A DNA stretch of 64,000 bases from Terrabacter sp. Ter38 (GTDB lineage Bacteria; Actinomycetota; Actinomycetes; Actinomycetales; Dermatophilaceae), in assembly GCF_024519435.1 (NCBI RefSeq), contig NZ_JALJRZ010000004.1, positions 339,251-403,250 on the forward strand, in the 5' to 3' direction. The notes under the pieces were generated by a model, which worked only from the letters and a program-made list of their open reading frames with translations, ran no database searches and was not told where the DNA came from. Shown here piece after piece: positions 47,205-56,126 of this stretch; the first letter of the stretch is position 1, and each line of letters starts with the position of its first letter. The position numbers and the translations under genes were made by a program.

Positions 47205-48068
47205 TCAGTGCGTGACGACGACGAGCGCCTCGAGAATGCGCCGGGCGATCTCCTCGTCACCGGTGACGGTGTAGTGGATCTCGTCGACGCCGCGGCGTCC
47301 GGCGGCCCGACGCGTCAGGGCGTCGGTCGTGAGGTGGATCGTCGTGACGTCGAGCTGTTCCTCGCCCTCGGGCCGGTCGTTGCCGCTGAAAAGTGCTTCC
47401 CCGTAAGGGCGCCCGTCGTCGCCGGTGATGATGCGCACCCCACCGCGCGCGACGACGGGACCGCTCACGTCGAGCACGACGGCGTGACCGGCGCCGATGC
47501 CGGCGACCCGCGAGGCGATGCGCGGGAGGGCGGCGAGGATGTCGGCCGTGAAGACGGCGGCACTCGCGGAGTCGAGGTTGCCGGGCCGGTCGAGGGCGGC
47601 ACGGAGGTCCTGCTCGTGTACCCATGCGTCGACGATCCGACGGTGCAGGTGGTCGCCGAAGGTCGTCTCGGGCCCGAAGAAACCGCCGATCACGGTGTCG
47701 ATGTCGGCGTCCGACGCGCGCAGGTCGGCGACCCGCTGCGGGTGGAACTCGGCCAGCTCGGCCACGACCTCGCGTCCGGAGAGGCCGCGCCGCGCCTCGA
47801 CGTCGACCTCGACGAAGCGGGCGAAGTCGCTGTGGACGTGCGGGTAGTCGGGCACCTCGACCTGCGGCCGCGGCATGCCGGCGAAGGACTTCTCGGCCCC
47901 GACGACGTGGGCGATCTGGTCCTTGACGGTCCAGCCGGGGCACTCGGTCTGGATCTCGAAGTCCTCGTCTCGGCAGGAGTGCCCGAGGTCGATGATCGAC
48001 TGCACGGAGTGGTCGAACGCGTCGATCAGTCCGTTGCGGTCGTCTGGGGCGGCCGGGTGCATGGGCAT
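47205..48068 (-). CDS. Mycothiol-dependent maleylpyruvate isomerase family protein
   Basis: 287 residues. The N-terminal DinB-like four-helix domain begins with LIDAFDHSVQSIIDLGHSCRDEDFEIQTECPGWTVKDQIAHVVGAEKSF, where the metal-binding His of IAHVVG and a later His pair fit the MDMPI_N domain. The C-terminal half is the MDMPI_C-type domain. These enzymes use mycothiol in actinobacteria; the substrate is unknown. Its ATG lies only 26 bp from the start of the divergent CopD-CtaG gene. Confidence 0.87.
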   Translation of the reverse strand: MPMHPAAPDDRNGLIDAFDHSVQSIIDLGHSCRDEDFEIQTECPGWTVKDQIAHVVGAEKSFAGMPRPQVEVPDYPHVHSDFARFVEVDVEARRGLSGREVVAELAEFHPQRVADLRASDADIDTVIGGFFGPETTFGDHLHRRIVDAWVHEQDLRAALDRPGNLDSASAAVFTADILAALPRIASRVAGIGAGHAVVLDVSGPVVARGGVRIITGDDGRPYGEALFSGNDRPEGEEQLDVTTIHLTTDALTRRAAGRRGVDEIHYTVTGDEEIARRILEALVVVTH

Positions 48069-48074
48069 GTCATC

Positions 48075-48088
48075 AGACTACTTACCCT
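48075..48088. promoter_or_regulatory. Back-to-back leaderless promoters
   Basis: TAGTCT (minus strand, 48080-48075) is 6 bases from ATG 48068, and TACCCT (plus strand, 48083-48088) is 6 bases from ATG 48095. The two -10 hexamers are separated by two bases, so each -35 region must lie in or over the opposite gene's first codons. Confidence 0.65.
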
Positions 48089-48094
48089 TGAGGC

Positions 48095-50191
48095 ATGCCA
48101 ACCCTGCAGCGAGACGGTCTCGCCGGCCCGCGGACAGGACCCAGCTCCTCGTCCACGGGGCGCGTCGCGGTCGTGCTCGCCGCCGTCGTCGCGGTCGGTC
48201 TGCTGGCGAGCGTGGTCGCCGCGCGCTACACCGGCGCGGCCGCCCCGTTGCCCGGCGGCCTGACCGACGCGGGGCCGGTCGTCCGCTGGGCCTTGCCCCT
48301 CGTCCGCGTCGTGCACGACGTCGCCGCCTCGCTCACCATCGGCTCGCTGCTCCTCGCCGCGACGATGATCCCCGGCCGCACTCGAGCCGAGAGCGCCGCG
48401 CTCGACGAGCCGCGCCGCGCCGCTGCCCTCCGGGTCGCGACCGCCGCTGCGTTCGTCTGGGCGCTCGCGGGGGCCGTCGGCGTCGTCTTCACGTTCGCCG
48501 ACGCCGCGGGGATGCCGCTCAGTGACCCACTCTTCGGAAGCAACCTGGCCGGGTCGGTGTGGTCGATCGAGCCCCTCCGGGTCGGACTCATCAGCTCGGT
48601 CGCCGCGTTCGTCGTCGCGTCGGTCGCCGCTGTGGCTCGCTCGCGTGCCGTCGCGCTCGCGCTCACCGTCGTCTCGGCGTTCGGCCTGCTCGTCCTCGGC
48701 CTCGCCGGCCATGCGGGCGGGTCGGCCGACCACGAAACCGCCGTCAACGCGATCGCGGCGCACCTGCTCGGCGCCGCGGTCTGGGTCGGTGGACTCCTCG
48801 CGCTCGTGGTGCTGCGCCGGCCGCTCGGTGACGCCCTCGGCGTCGTCGCCCGCCGCTACTCGGCCGTCGCCCTCTGGTGCTTCGTCACGGTCGGGGTCTC
48901 CGGCGTCATGTCGGCGACGACCCGACTCGGCTCGTGGTCCGACCTCACGACGCCCTACGGCGTCCTCGTCCTCGTCAAGGTCCTGGCCTTCGCCGTGCTG
49001 GGCGTCGCGGGCCTCTGGCACCGACGCGTCACGCTCGACCGCATCGACGACACGCTCACCGCCGGTGCAGGCACGCCGACAGCGGACGCGGCTCGCAGGC
49101 TGCGGGGCCGGCTGTTCGTGCGCCTCGCGATCGCCGAGACACTCGTCATGGCGCTTGCGTTCGGCGTCGCGACCGCACTCGCGCGCAGCGAGCCCCCCGT
49201 GCCCGAGACGGTGGCCGACCCGAGCCCGGCCCTGTCGCTGACCGGCTATCCCGCACCGCCCGCCCCCACGGCGATGTCGTGGCTCACCGCCTGGCGGGTC
49301 GAGTGGTTCTTCCTCGCCACGGCACTGCTGGCGATCGGTCTCTACCTGGCCGGGGTCGTGCGCCTGCGCCGTCGTGGCGACGCCTGGCCGGTGATGCGCA
49401 CCGTGAGCTGGGTCGTGGGCTGGTTGCTCTTCGTCTACGCCACCAACGGCGTGCTCGGCATCTACGGCCGGGTCGCCTTCTCGTGGCACATGACGCTGCA
49501 CATGCTCGAGGCGATGGTCGTCCCGATCTTCCTCGTGCTCGGGGCGCCGGTGACGCTCGCGCTGCGCACCGTCCGGGGGCGCCGCGACGGCACGCTCGGC
49601 CCGCGCGAGATGGTCCTGGCCCTCATCCACTCGCGGTTCCTCGCCGTCGTCGGCAACCCGATCTTCGCGGCCGTCCTCTTCTTCATGAGCCTCGTCGTCT
49701 TCTACTGGACGGGCCTGTTCCAGCTGGCCCTGCAGACGCACACGGGTCACCTGCTCATGACCGCGCACTTCGTCCTCACCGGCTACCTCTTCGCGTGGGT
49801 GCTCGTCGGGGTCGACCCGGGGCCCAAGCGCTGGAGCCCGGCGCTGCGCCTCGTCGTGCTCTTCGCGACGATCTCCTTCCACGCCTTCTTCGGCGTCGCG
49901 ATGATCAGCGGCACGACGCTCCTCGGCGGTGACTTCTTCCCCACGGTCGCGATCCCGTGGGTCACCGACCGACTCGCCGACCAGCGCTACGGCGGCGGCG
50001 TGGCGTGGGCCATCGGCGAGCTGCCGAGCCTCGTGCTCGCGCTCACCGTCGCTCTGCAGTGGTTCCGCACCGACAGTGCGGAGTCGGTGCGGCAGGACCG
50101 CCGGGCCGACCGTGACGGCGACGCCGAGCTCACGGCATACAACGAACGTCTGGCCGCGCTCGCCCGCCGGGACGAGGGCTCCCGCCGCTGA
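48095..50191 (+). CDS. CopD-CtaG fusion: copper transport and cytochrome oxidase assembly protein
   Basis: 698-residue polytopic membrane protein. Residues from about 25 to 370 match the CopD-type copper importer (VVHDVAASLTIGSLLLAATMI and AHLLGAAVWVGGLLAL with candidate copper-ligand His residues). The C-terminal half from about 400 is the caa3-type CtaG domain (FSWHMTLHMLEAMVVPIFLVLGAPVTLALR, HTGHLLMTAHFVLTGYLFAWVLVGVDPGPKR). Together it would bring copper in and deliver it to the oxidase CuB site. ATG 48095 is leaderless. No copper chaperone gene is nearby. Confidence 0.88.
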   Translation: MPTLQRDGLAGPRTGPSSSSTGRVAVVLAAVVAVGLLASVVAARYTGAAAPLPGGLTDAGPVVRWALPLVRVVHDVAASLTIGSLLLAATMIPGRTRAESAALDEPRRAAALRVATAAAFVWALAGAVGVVFTFADAAGMPLSDPLFGSNLAGSVWSIEPLRVGLISSVAAFVVASVAAVARSRAVALALTVVSAFGLLVLGLAGHAGGSADHETAVNAIAAHLLGAAVWVGGLLALVVLRRPLGDALGVVARRYSAVALWCFVTVGVSGVMSATTRLGSWSDLTTPYGVLVLVKVLAFAVLGVAGLWHRRVTLDRIDDTLTAGAGTPTADAARRLRGRLFVRLAIAETLVMALAFGVATALARSEPPVPETVADPSPALSLTGYPAPPAPTAMSWLTAWRVEWFFLATALLAIGLYLAGVVRLRRRGDAWPVMRTVSWVVGWLLFVYATNGVLGIYGRVAFSWHMTLHMLEAMVVPIFLVLGAPVTLALRTVRGRRDGTLGPREMVLALIHSRFLAVVGNPIFAAVLFFMSLVVFYWTGLFQLALQTHTGHLLMTAHFVLTGYLFAWVLVGVDPGPKRWSPALRLVVLFATISFHAFFGVAMISGTTLLGGDFFPTVAIPWVTDRLADQRYGGGVAWAIGELPSLVLALTVALQWFRTDSAESVRQDRRADRDGDAELTAYNERLAALARRDEGSRR

Positions 50192-50229
50192 CCGCGGCCG
50201 AACCGTCACCACGCCGCGAGCGCCACCCG

Positions 50230-50357
50230 GCGCGGCGCACCGGCCACTGCAGCTCCGTGACCCATGCGGCTGCGTCGTCCGCCGGCGTCTCGAGGTAGAC
50301 CTGCCGACAGGGGCCGTATGCCGTGAGCCCCGTCGCGTCGACGTGCGTCGCGAGTGC
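50230..50357 (-). pseudogene. Decayed C-terminus of a GyrI-like/MerR effector-binding protein
   Basis: On the minus strand the bases translate to a recognisable end: ALATHVDATGLTAYGPCRQV, then YLETPADDAAAWVTELQWPV, the usual closing segment of GyrI-like effector-binding domains. No start, no N-terminal part and no proper stop follow; the frame runs on into the neighbouring genes. It is a 42-codon remnant between the CopD-CtaG and nitrilase genes. Confidence 0.7.
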
Positions 50358-50446
50358 CTGCCGGGGTCCCGATGGTCGCCATGGACCGGTGCCCGCGGGA
50401 CGGGACCGGGGGCCCGGCACCGGTCGGGTCGTGTGAGAGTTGGACC

Positions 50447-51253
50447 ATGAAGGTTGCGCTCATCCAGCTGGCCTACGGTGACGACGAGTCGGTCGCCGAC
50501 CGCACCGCCCGGGTCGCGGGTCTCGTGCGGGCCCAGGCGGGCCACGACCTCGTCGTGCTCCCCGAGCTGTGGCCGGCCGGTGGCTTCGACTACACCGCGT
50601 GGGACGAGCGGGCGGAGTCCGTCGACGGACCCGTCGCCCGGGCGCTCGCTGCCGCAGCCCGTGAGGCCGGTGTCACGGTGCACGGCGGCTCGATCGTCGA
50701 GCGGGGCGAGCCCGCCGAGCCCGGTGGCCGAGGGCTCTGGAACACCAGTCTCGTCTTCTCGCCGGACGGCGACCTCGTCGCGACGTATCGCAAGATCCAC
50801 CGCTTCGGCTTCGGCGACGGCGAGCCGACCCTCATGGACGCCGGTGAGGACCTCGTCGTCGTCGACGTGCCCGTCGCCGATGGTGGGACGGTGCCCGTCG
50901 GGCTCTCCACCTGCTACGACCTGCGTTTCCCGGAGCTCTACCGACGCCTGCTCGAGCGCGGCGCCGAGGTCTTCGTCATCCCGGCCGCGTGGCCGCGCAG
51001 GCGGGTCGCCCACTGGACCCTGCTCGGCCAGGCCCGAGCCGTCGAGGACCAGTGCATCGTGCTCCAGTGCAACACCGCCGGCACCCACGCACACCACGAG
51101 ATGGGTGGTCACTCGCAGGTCGTCGACGCGACCGGGAAGGTTCTGGCCACCGCCGGCCTTGACGAGGAGGTGCTGAGCATCGACATCGACACCGCGGCGA
51201 CGGCGGAGTGGCGTCGCACCTTCCCCGTCCTGAGCGATCGGAGGCTCCCGTGA
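50447..51253 (+). CDS. Carbon-nitrogen hydrolase (nitrilase superfamily)
   Basis: 268-residue amidase-type enzyme. The catalytic triad is Glu40 (LPELWPAG), Lys116 (YRKIHRFGF) and Cys156 (STCYDLRFPELYR). The sequence resembles omega-amidase/Nit-like members that hydrolyse small amides. ATG 50447 has GAGAGT 6 nt upstream and no ribosome binding site. It overlaps the thioredoxin-NHL gene as GTGA, so both are produced together. Confidence 0.92.
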   Translation: MKVALIQLAYGDDESVADRTARVAGLVRAQAGHDLVVLPELWPAGGFDYTAWDERAESVDGPVARALAAAAREAGVTVHGGSIVERGEPAEPGGRGLWNTSLVFSPDGDLVATYRKIHRFGFGDGEPTLMDAGEDLVVVDVPVADGGTVPVGLSTCYDLRFPELYRRLLERGAEVFVIPAAWPRRRVAHWTLLGQARAVEDQCIVLQCNTAGTHAHHEMGGHSQVVDATGKVLATAGLDEEVLSIDIDTAATAEWRRTFPVLSDRRLP

Positions 51254-53136
51254 CGCCCGGCGCCGAGGCCGAGACCGCCTCGCTCCGCTCCCGCGTCAGG
51301 GTCAGGGCGCCCGAGCTCGTCGGCCGTGGCTGGCTCAACACCGGTGGCCGGTCACTGTCTCTCGCCGATCTGCGTGGTCGCGTCGTCGTCCTCGACTTCT
51401 GGACCTTTTGCTGCGTCAACTGCCTCCACGTGCTCGACGAGCTCCGGCCCGTCGAGGCGCAGTTCCCCGACGCGCTGACGATCATCGGAGTCCACTCGCC
51501 GAAGTTCGAGCACGAGGCCGACGCCGACGCCCTGGCCGCCGCCGTGGAGCGGTATGCCGTCCACCACCCCGTGCTCGACGACCCCGAGCTCGTGACGTGG
51601 AAGGCGTATGCCGCCCGCGCGTGGCCCACGCTCGTCGTGCTGGACCCGGAGGGCTACGTCGTCGCGTCGATGTCGGGGGAGGGGCACGGCCCGGGTCTGG
51701 CCTCCCTCGTCACGGAGCTCGTCGAGGAGCACCGGGCCAAGGGCACGCTCCAGCCCGGCGACGATCCCTACGTCCCCCCGCCGTCTCCGGACACGGCGCT
51801 GCGCTTCCCCGGCAAGGCTGCCGCACTGCCCGACGGATCGTTCGTCGTCTCCGACACGGCCGACCACGAGGTCGTGCACCTCGAGGCCGACCTCGAGACC
51901 GAGCGGGCCCGATGGGGAGGCGACGGCCTCTTCAACGAGCCGCAGGGTGTCCTGCTGGCGTCGCCCGGTGTGGCCGAGCGGCTCGGCATCGACGTGCTCG
52001 TCGCCGACTCGGTCAACCACCAGCTCAAGGGGATCCGCTTCTCCGACGGCTCGGTCCACGTCGTGGCCGGCACGGGGTCACAGCTGCGCGAACGCACCGG
52101 CGGCGGGCCCGCCCTCGAGCAGGCGCTCTCGACCCCGTGGGACCTCGCCTGGCTCGGCGACCGGCTCGTCGTCGCGATGGCGGGCACGCACCAGCTGTGG
52201 GCCTGGACCCCGGGCGAGACCCTCGACGAGGGTCGCGTCGAGGTCGTCGCCGGCACGTCCAACGAGGGGCTCGTCGACGGTCCGGCACCCGAGGCGTGGT
52301 TCGCCCAGCCGTCCGGCCTCGCGGCCTCCGCCTCCGGCGACCGCGTCTGGGTGGCCGACTCCGAGACCTCCGCCCTGCGGTCGGTGACGACCGGTGCCGA
52401 CGGCGGACTCGTCGTCGAGACCCACGTCGGCACCGGACTCTTCGACTTCGGTCACCGTGACGGCGACGCCGCCGACGCGCTGCTCCAGCACCCGCTCGGC
52501 GTGACCGAGCTGCCCGATGGCTCGGTCGCCGTCAGCGACACGTACAACGGCGCCGTCCGCCGCTTCGACCCCGTGACGGGCCAGGTGTCGACCCTGGCCC
52601 AGGGACTGGCCGAGCCGAGCGACGCTGTCGTCGAGCACGACCCCGAGACCGGCGACGTGCGCCTCGTCGTCGTCGAGTCCGCCGCCCACCGACTCACCCG
52701 CGTGGCCCTGCCCGAGGCTGCCCAGCGCGTCGACGGCCCGGCACACCGGACCCAGCGGCCACCGACTCCGTTGCCCGCCGGGGAGGTTGCCCTCGAGGTG
52801 GCGTTCGTGCCGCCGACCGGGCAGAAGCTCGACCTGCGCTGGGGCGACCCGACGCGCCTCGACGTGTCCGCGACGCCCGACGCGCTCCTCGTCTCCGGGG
52901 CCGGGCGGGCCGAGGGCCTGACCCGGACGCTCGTCCTTCGTGACGGCATCGGGTCGGGCACGCTGCACATCTCCGTGCAGGCTGCCGCGTGCGACGGGGA
53001 CCCCGAGACGGGCGAGGTACCCGAGCACGCCGCGTGCCACCTGTTCCAGCAGGACTGGGGGATCCCGGTCACCCTCGACCCGACCGCCGATGCCACACTG
53101 ACTCTCGACCTGCGCGGGGTCGAGGGCGGTAACTAG
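51250..53136 (+). CDS. Thioredoxin-like/NHL-repeat protein (NHLRC2-like)
   Basis: 628 residues. An N-terminal TlpA/thioredoxin-like domain has the redox pair Cys55-x-x-Cys58 in WTFCCVNCLH. It is followed from about residue 190 by NHL beta-propeller repeats (ALPDGSFVVSDTADHEVVHL, VADSVNHQLKGIRF, ELPDGSVAVSDTYNGAVRRFD) and a C-terminal beta-rich domain. This layout matches NHLRC2-type proteins conserved from bacteria to humans. No signal peptide is present, so it is cytoplasmic. GTG 51250 overlaps the nitrilase stop by four bases. The function is not defined; reductase or scaffold are options. Confidence 0.88.
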   Translation: MTPGAEAETASLRSRVRVRAPELVGRGWLNTGGRSLSLADLRGRVVVLDFWTFCCVNCLHVLDELRPVEAQFPDALTIIGVHSPKFEHEADADALAAAVERYAVHHPVLDDPELVTWKAYAARAWPTLVVLDPEGYVVASMSGEGHGPGLASLVTELVEEHRAKGTLQPGDDPYVPPPSPDTALRFPGKAAALPDGSFVVSDTADHEVVHLEADLETERARWGGDGLFNEPQGVLLASPGVAERLGIDVLVADSVNHQLKGIRFSDGSVHVVAGTGSQLRERTGGGPALEQALSTPWDLAWLGDRLVVAMAGTHQLWAWTPGETLDEGRVEVVAGTSNEGLVDGPAPEAWFAQPSGLAASASGDRVWVADSETSALRSVTTGADGGLVVETHVGTGLFDFGHRDGDAADALLQHPLGVTELPDGSVAVSDTYNGAVRRFDPVTGQVSTLAQGLAEPSDAVVEHDPETGDVRLVVVESAAHRLTRVALPEAAQRVDGPAHRTQRPPTPLPAGEVALEVAFVPPTGQKLDLRWGDPTRLDVSATPDALLVSGAGRAEGLTRTLVLRDGIGSGTLHISVQAAACDGDPETGEVPEHAACHLFQQDWGIPVTLDPTADATLTLDLRGVEGGN

Positions 53137-53161
53137 TCGGGTTCGGCCCCTCCTGCAGGTC

Positions 53162-54073
53162 GTGACGAGACCGGCGGACGACAAGGCGGCACACGTGGCA
53201 CGACAGGCATCTGGTGGCAGTGGACGCTCCGTCCTCTCGGCGGTGTGCGGGCTGCTGGCCATCGTGCTGCTGCCCGTGTCGCTCGTCGGCTTCTGGGCGT
53301 CGGTCATGCTGACGCGCACCGACGTCTTCGTCGAGGAGCTGCGGCCGGTCGTCACCAAGCCCCAGGTCCGGGAGGCCCTCACCGACGGCGTCGTCCAGGG
53401 CGTCCTCGGTGCGGTCCAGCTCCAGCCGGTGATCGAGAAGGCGCTCGAGGCGCCGATCCGGACTCAGGCCGCCGCCCTCGTGGCGAGCCCGCAGGTCACC
53501 ACGGCGTGGGCCACCGGCATCCGGGCGCTCCACACCCAGTTCATCGCCGTCATGGAGGGCCGGGCCGACACGAAGCTCGACGACCAGGGGCGCGTCTCGG
53601 TGCGCCTGACGATCCCTGTCCCGGCCCTGACGTCGACGCTCGAGCAGGCGGGGGTCCCCGACGCCGGGTCGATCGCGCCCGTCGTGACCATCCCCCTCGT
53701 CAAGGCCACCGACCTGCAGAAGGCCCAGACGGCATACCGCATCGCCGACGCGTGGGGCCCGTGGGGGCCGCTCGTCGTGGGCGCGCTGGCGCTGCTGTCG
53801 ATCGCGCTCGCGCTGCGCTGGCGCACGGCGACCACGCTCGTCGCCATCGGCTGGATCGCGACCGCCCTCGCGCTCGCCCTCGTCGTCATGGTGTCGCGTG
53901 AGCCGCTGATGCGCCGCGTCGACCCCGCGGTGGCGCGCACGATCGCCGACGGGGCCTACGGCCTCGCCGCACGCAACCTCTACTACGAGATCGCGATCGC
54001 CGTCGGTGTCGGGGTCGTCATGCTGGTCGTCTCGGCCGGGTCGCTCGCGTTCGGGCGGCGCCGCTCCCGCTGA
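53162..54073 (+). CDS. Membrane protein of unknown function
   Basis: 303 residues. One helix lies near residues 25-50, a large extracytoplasmic region includes TRTDVFVEELRPVVTKPQVREALTDGVVQGVL, then three helices near the C-terminus and a basic end GRRRSR. This arrangement (anchor, loop starting with TDxF, helices) is common to uncharacterised actinobacterial integral membrane proteins. GTG 53162 follows a weak CCTGCAGGTC context. It lies 25 bases after the NHL gene and may be in the same operon. Confidence 0.7.
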   Translation: MTRPADDKAAHVARQASGGSGRSVLSAVCGLLAIVLLPVSLVGFWASVMLTRTDVFVEELRPVVTKPQVREALTDGVVQGVLGAVQLQPVIEKALEAPIRTQAAALVASPQVTTAWATGIRALHTQFIAVMEGRADTKLDDQGRVSVRLTIPVPALTSTLEQAGVPDAGSIAPVVTIPLVKATDLQKAQTAYRIADAWGPWGPLVVGALALLSIALALRWRTATTLVAIGWIATALALALVVMVSREPLMRRVDPAVARTIADGAYGLAARNLYYEIAIAVGVGVVMLVVSAGSLAFGRRRSR

Positions 54074-54169
54074 CCAGCCCGCCGGTGTCCGTATCGTGAC
54101 GGTTTGCCGATCGGCGGGTATGTGACACGCAGGTACGCGTCCAGGGCGTACCCCGTCCAAGGAGACCTC

Positions 54170-54463
54170 ATGGGTATCGGACTCGGGATCTTCCTGCTCG
54201 TCGTCGGTGCGATCTTCAGCTTCACGAACATCGACTCCAGCGTCCTCAACCTGAGCAGCAGCACGGGCAACACGATCGGGATCATCCTCATGGTGGCCGG
54301 CGCGCTCGCGATCATCCTCGCGCTCGTCCTCAACGCCCAGCGCGCGCGCACCCAGCACACGGTCGTCACCGAGCGCCGGGGCGCTCCCGACGTCGTCGAG
54401 CGCCGGGTCGACGGCGACGAGGTCGTCGAGCGTCGTGTCGAGCACCCCGACGGCACCATCTAG
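54170..54463 (+). CDS. DUF6458-type small membrane protein
   Basis: 97 residues. Two helices (GIGLGIFLLVVGAIFSF and TIGIILMVAGALAIILALVL) are followed by a charged tail with repeats of VERR (VVERRVDGDEVVERRVEHPDG). The pattern MGIGxGIFLLxxGAIL matches the actinobacterial DUF6458 family, whose role is unknown. AAGGAG is six bases before ATG 54170. It ends at palindromic repeat copy 5. Confidence 0.82.
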   Translation: MGIGLGIFLLVVGAIFSFTNIDSSVLNLSSSTGNTIGIILMVAGALAIILALVLNAQRARTQHTVVTERRGAPDVVERRVDGDEVVERRVEHPDGTI

Positions 54464-54466
54464 GAC

Positions 54467-54546
54467 CGTCGAAGGGCCGCGAACCGGGCCCCCAAACCGT
54501 CGACAGGCCACGAACCGCAGCCCGGTTCGTGGCCTCTCGACGGTTG
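54467..54546. repeat. Complex palindromic intergenic repeat, copy 5 (shorter variant)
   Basis: An unpaired-looking unit ACCGTCGAAGGGCCGCGAAC at 54467 is followed by a hairpin with arms ACCGTCGACAGGCCACGAAC at 54498 and its near-complement ending at 54546. The outer sequence has changed from TCTGGCC to GAACC, but the ACCGTCGA-GGCC core is kept. It lies 4 bases after the DUF6458 stop. Confidence 0.8.
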
Positions 54547-54639
54547 AGGGCCGCGGGGTCGCGGGGGCGCTGAGCCGCGGCCGGCGTCCTGAGCAGGAGA
54601 ACTCACGTGCCCGGTGCGTCGCCCGTGCTTCGATGAGGC

Positions 54640-56019
54640 GTGAGCCGGACCCACCTCGACGCCGCGGCCCGCACGGCGTCCGACATCGACGCCGCGACCC
54701 CCGCCGACCGGGACCGCTGGGTCGACACCCTCCGTGTCGGGTCGCTCCTCGTCGTGGTGCTCGGGCACTGGCTCATGGTCGCCATCACGCCAGACGGACA
54801 GATCACGAACGCCCTCGCGGTCGTGCCGGCCCTCCAGCCCCTGACCTGGCTGCTCCAGGTCATGCCGCTCTTCTTCCTCGTCGGGGGTGTCGCCCACGCC
54901 CACACGCTCGAGTCGCTCGAGCGTCGTCACCCGGACACCCGCGGACGGTATGCCGCGTTCTTGCGGGCGCGGGCGACGCGCCTGCTGCGCCCCACCCTCG
55001 CCTTCCTCGCCGTCTGGGTCGCGCTCGGCGTCGTCGCCGACCTCTCGGGCCTGACGTCGCGTCCCGGCGACGCGGGACGGCTCGCGCGCGACGCGCTCGT
55101 CATGGTGCCGCAGCTGCTGTGGTTCGTCGGGATCTACCTCGGGGCCTGCGCCTTCGCCCCGCTCATGCGTGACCTCCACCGGCGCTGGGCCCTCGCCGTC
55201 GTCGTGGCGCTCGTCGTGCTGGCGTGCGTCGTCGACCTCGTGCGTTTCGGCGGCGGCCCCGAGCTCGTCGGCAACCTCAACTTCGTCCTCGTCTGGCTGG
55301 CCCTGCACCAGCTCGGGTTCGCTTGGCGCGACGGCCTGCTCACGACCGCTCGCGGGTGGGCGATGGCTCTGCTGGGGTTCGGCGCGATGGGTCTGGCCGT
55401 CGCGTTCGGGCCCTACCCGACGTCGATGGTGGGCTTGCCCGGGGAGGCCGTCTCCAACATGGCGCCGCCCACAGCGGCCCTGCTCGCTCAGGGCATCGGC
55501 ATCTGCGGCCTCGCCGTCGTCCTGCGGCCGGGCATGGCGCGCGTGCTCGCCCGGCCCCGCGTCTGGCGCTCTGTCGTCCTGACCGGACGCGTTGCGATGA
55601 CCACCTTCCTCTGGCACCTGACCGCGCTCATGACGGTGCTCGTCGCGCTGCGGGCACTCGGCGTCGTCCAGCCGTCCGTCGCGTCGTGGCAGTGGTGGCT
55701 GACCCGGCCGCTGCTCTTCGCCGTGCTCGCGGTCGTGACCGGCACGCTCGTGGCCCTCTTCGTGCGCGTCGACGGGGGGCCTCGCACGACGGCTCACGCG
55801 TCGCTCGAACGGCGGGGTCGGGTCGATCCCGTGGCCGCCGCGGCGGCGGGCGTGCTCTTCTTCGGCATCCTCATCGTCTCGATCGTGGGTGTCGACGTGC
55901 TCGGCAACCGGCCGGTCTTCTTCCTCGTCGGCGACGTCACGCCGGTCGTCGGCTTCACCGTCCTCGCCGCCGGCCTGCTCCTGCTGCGCACGACGCGCCC
56001 CCGCGCACCCCGCACCTGA
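54640..56019 (+). CDS. Acyltransferase family membrane protein
   Basis: 459 residues with about 10 helices of the acyltransferase_3 type. The start RDRWVDTLRVGSLLVVVLGHWLMVA carries the catalytic-type His, followed by QVMPLFFLVGGVAHAHTL and PTLAFLAVWVALG. Such enzymes acylate sugars or lipids of the cell envelope. The GTG start at 54640 lacks a clear ribosome binding site. It stands alone before a GNAT gene; substrate unknown. Confidence 0.82.
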   Translation: MSRTHLDAAARTASDIDAATPADRDRWVDTLRVGSLLVVVLGHWLMVAITPDGQITNALAVVPALQPLTWLLQVMPLFFLVGGVAHAHTLESLERRHPDTRGRYAAFLRARATRLLRPTLAFLAVWVALGVVADLSGLTSRPGDAGRLARDALVMVPQLLWFVGIYLGACAFAPLMRDLHRRWALAVVVALVVLACVVDLVRFGGGPELVGNLNFVLVWLALHQLGFAWRDGLLTTARGWAMALLGFGAMGLAVAFGPYPTSMVGLPGEAVSNMAPPTAALLAQGIGICGLAVVLRPGMARVLARPRVWRSVVLTGRVAMTTFLWHLTALMTVLVALRALGVVQPSVASWQWWLTRPLLFAVLAVVTGTLVALFVRVDGGPRTTAHASLERRGRVDPVAAAAAGVLFFGILIVSIVGVDVLGNRPVFFLVGDVTPVVGFTVLAAGLLLLRTTRPRAPRT

Positions 56020-56126
56020 GCCTGCGCGCCCTCCTGTCGCGTGAGCGTGCCTTCCCCCTCGAGGGAGCCCTCCGTCCACGGAAACTCGATGGCAGCGCCC
56101 ACGCGCGGGCCCCTACCGTCGGTGCC

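Noticed and set aside
50206..50463. Small minus-strand ORF starting MSATFMVQL
   Set aside because: It is a different frame from the GyrI-like remnant at the same place and has no family features.
48026..51112. Minus-strand frame of about 1030 codons opposite the CopD-CtaG and nitrilase genes
   Set aside because: Asp/Arg/Glu/Gly-rich shadow with no domain; the plus-strand genes are clear.
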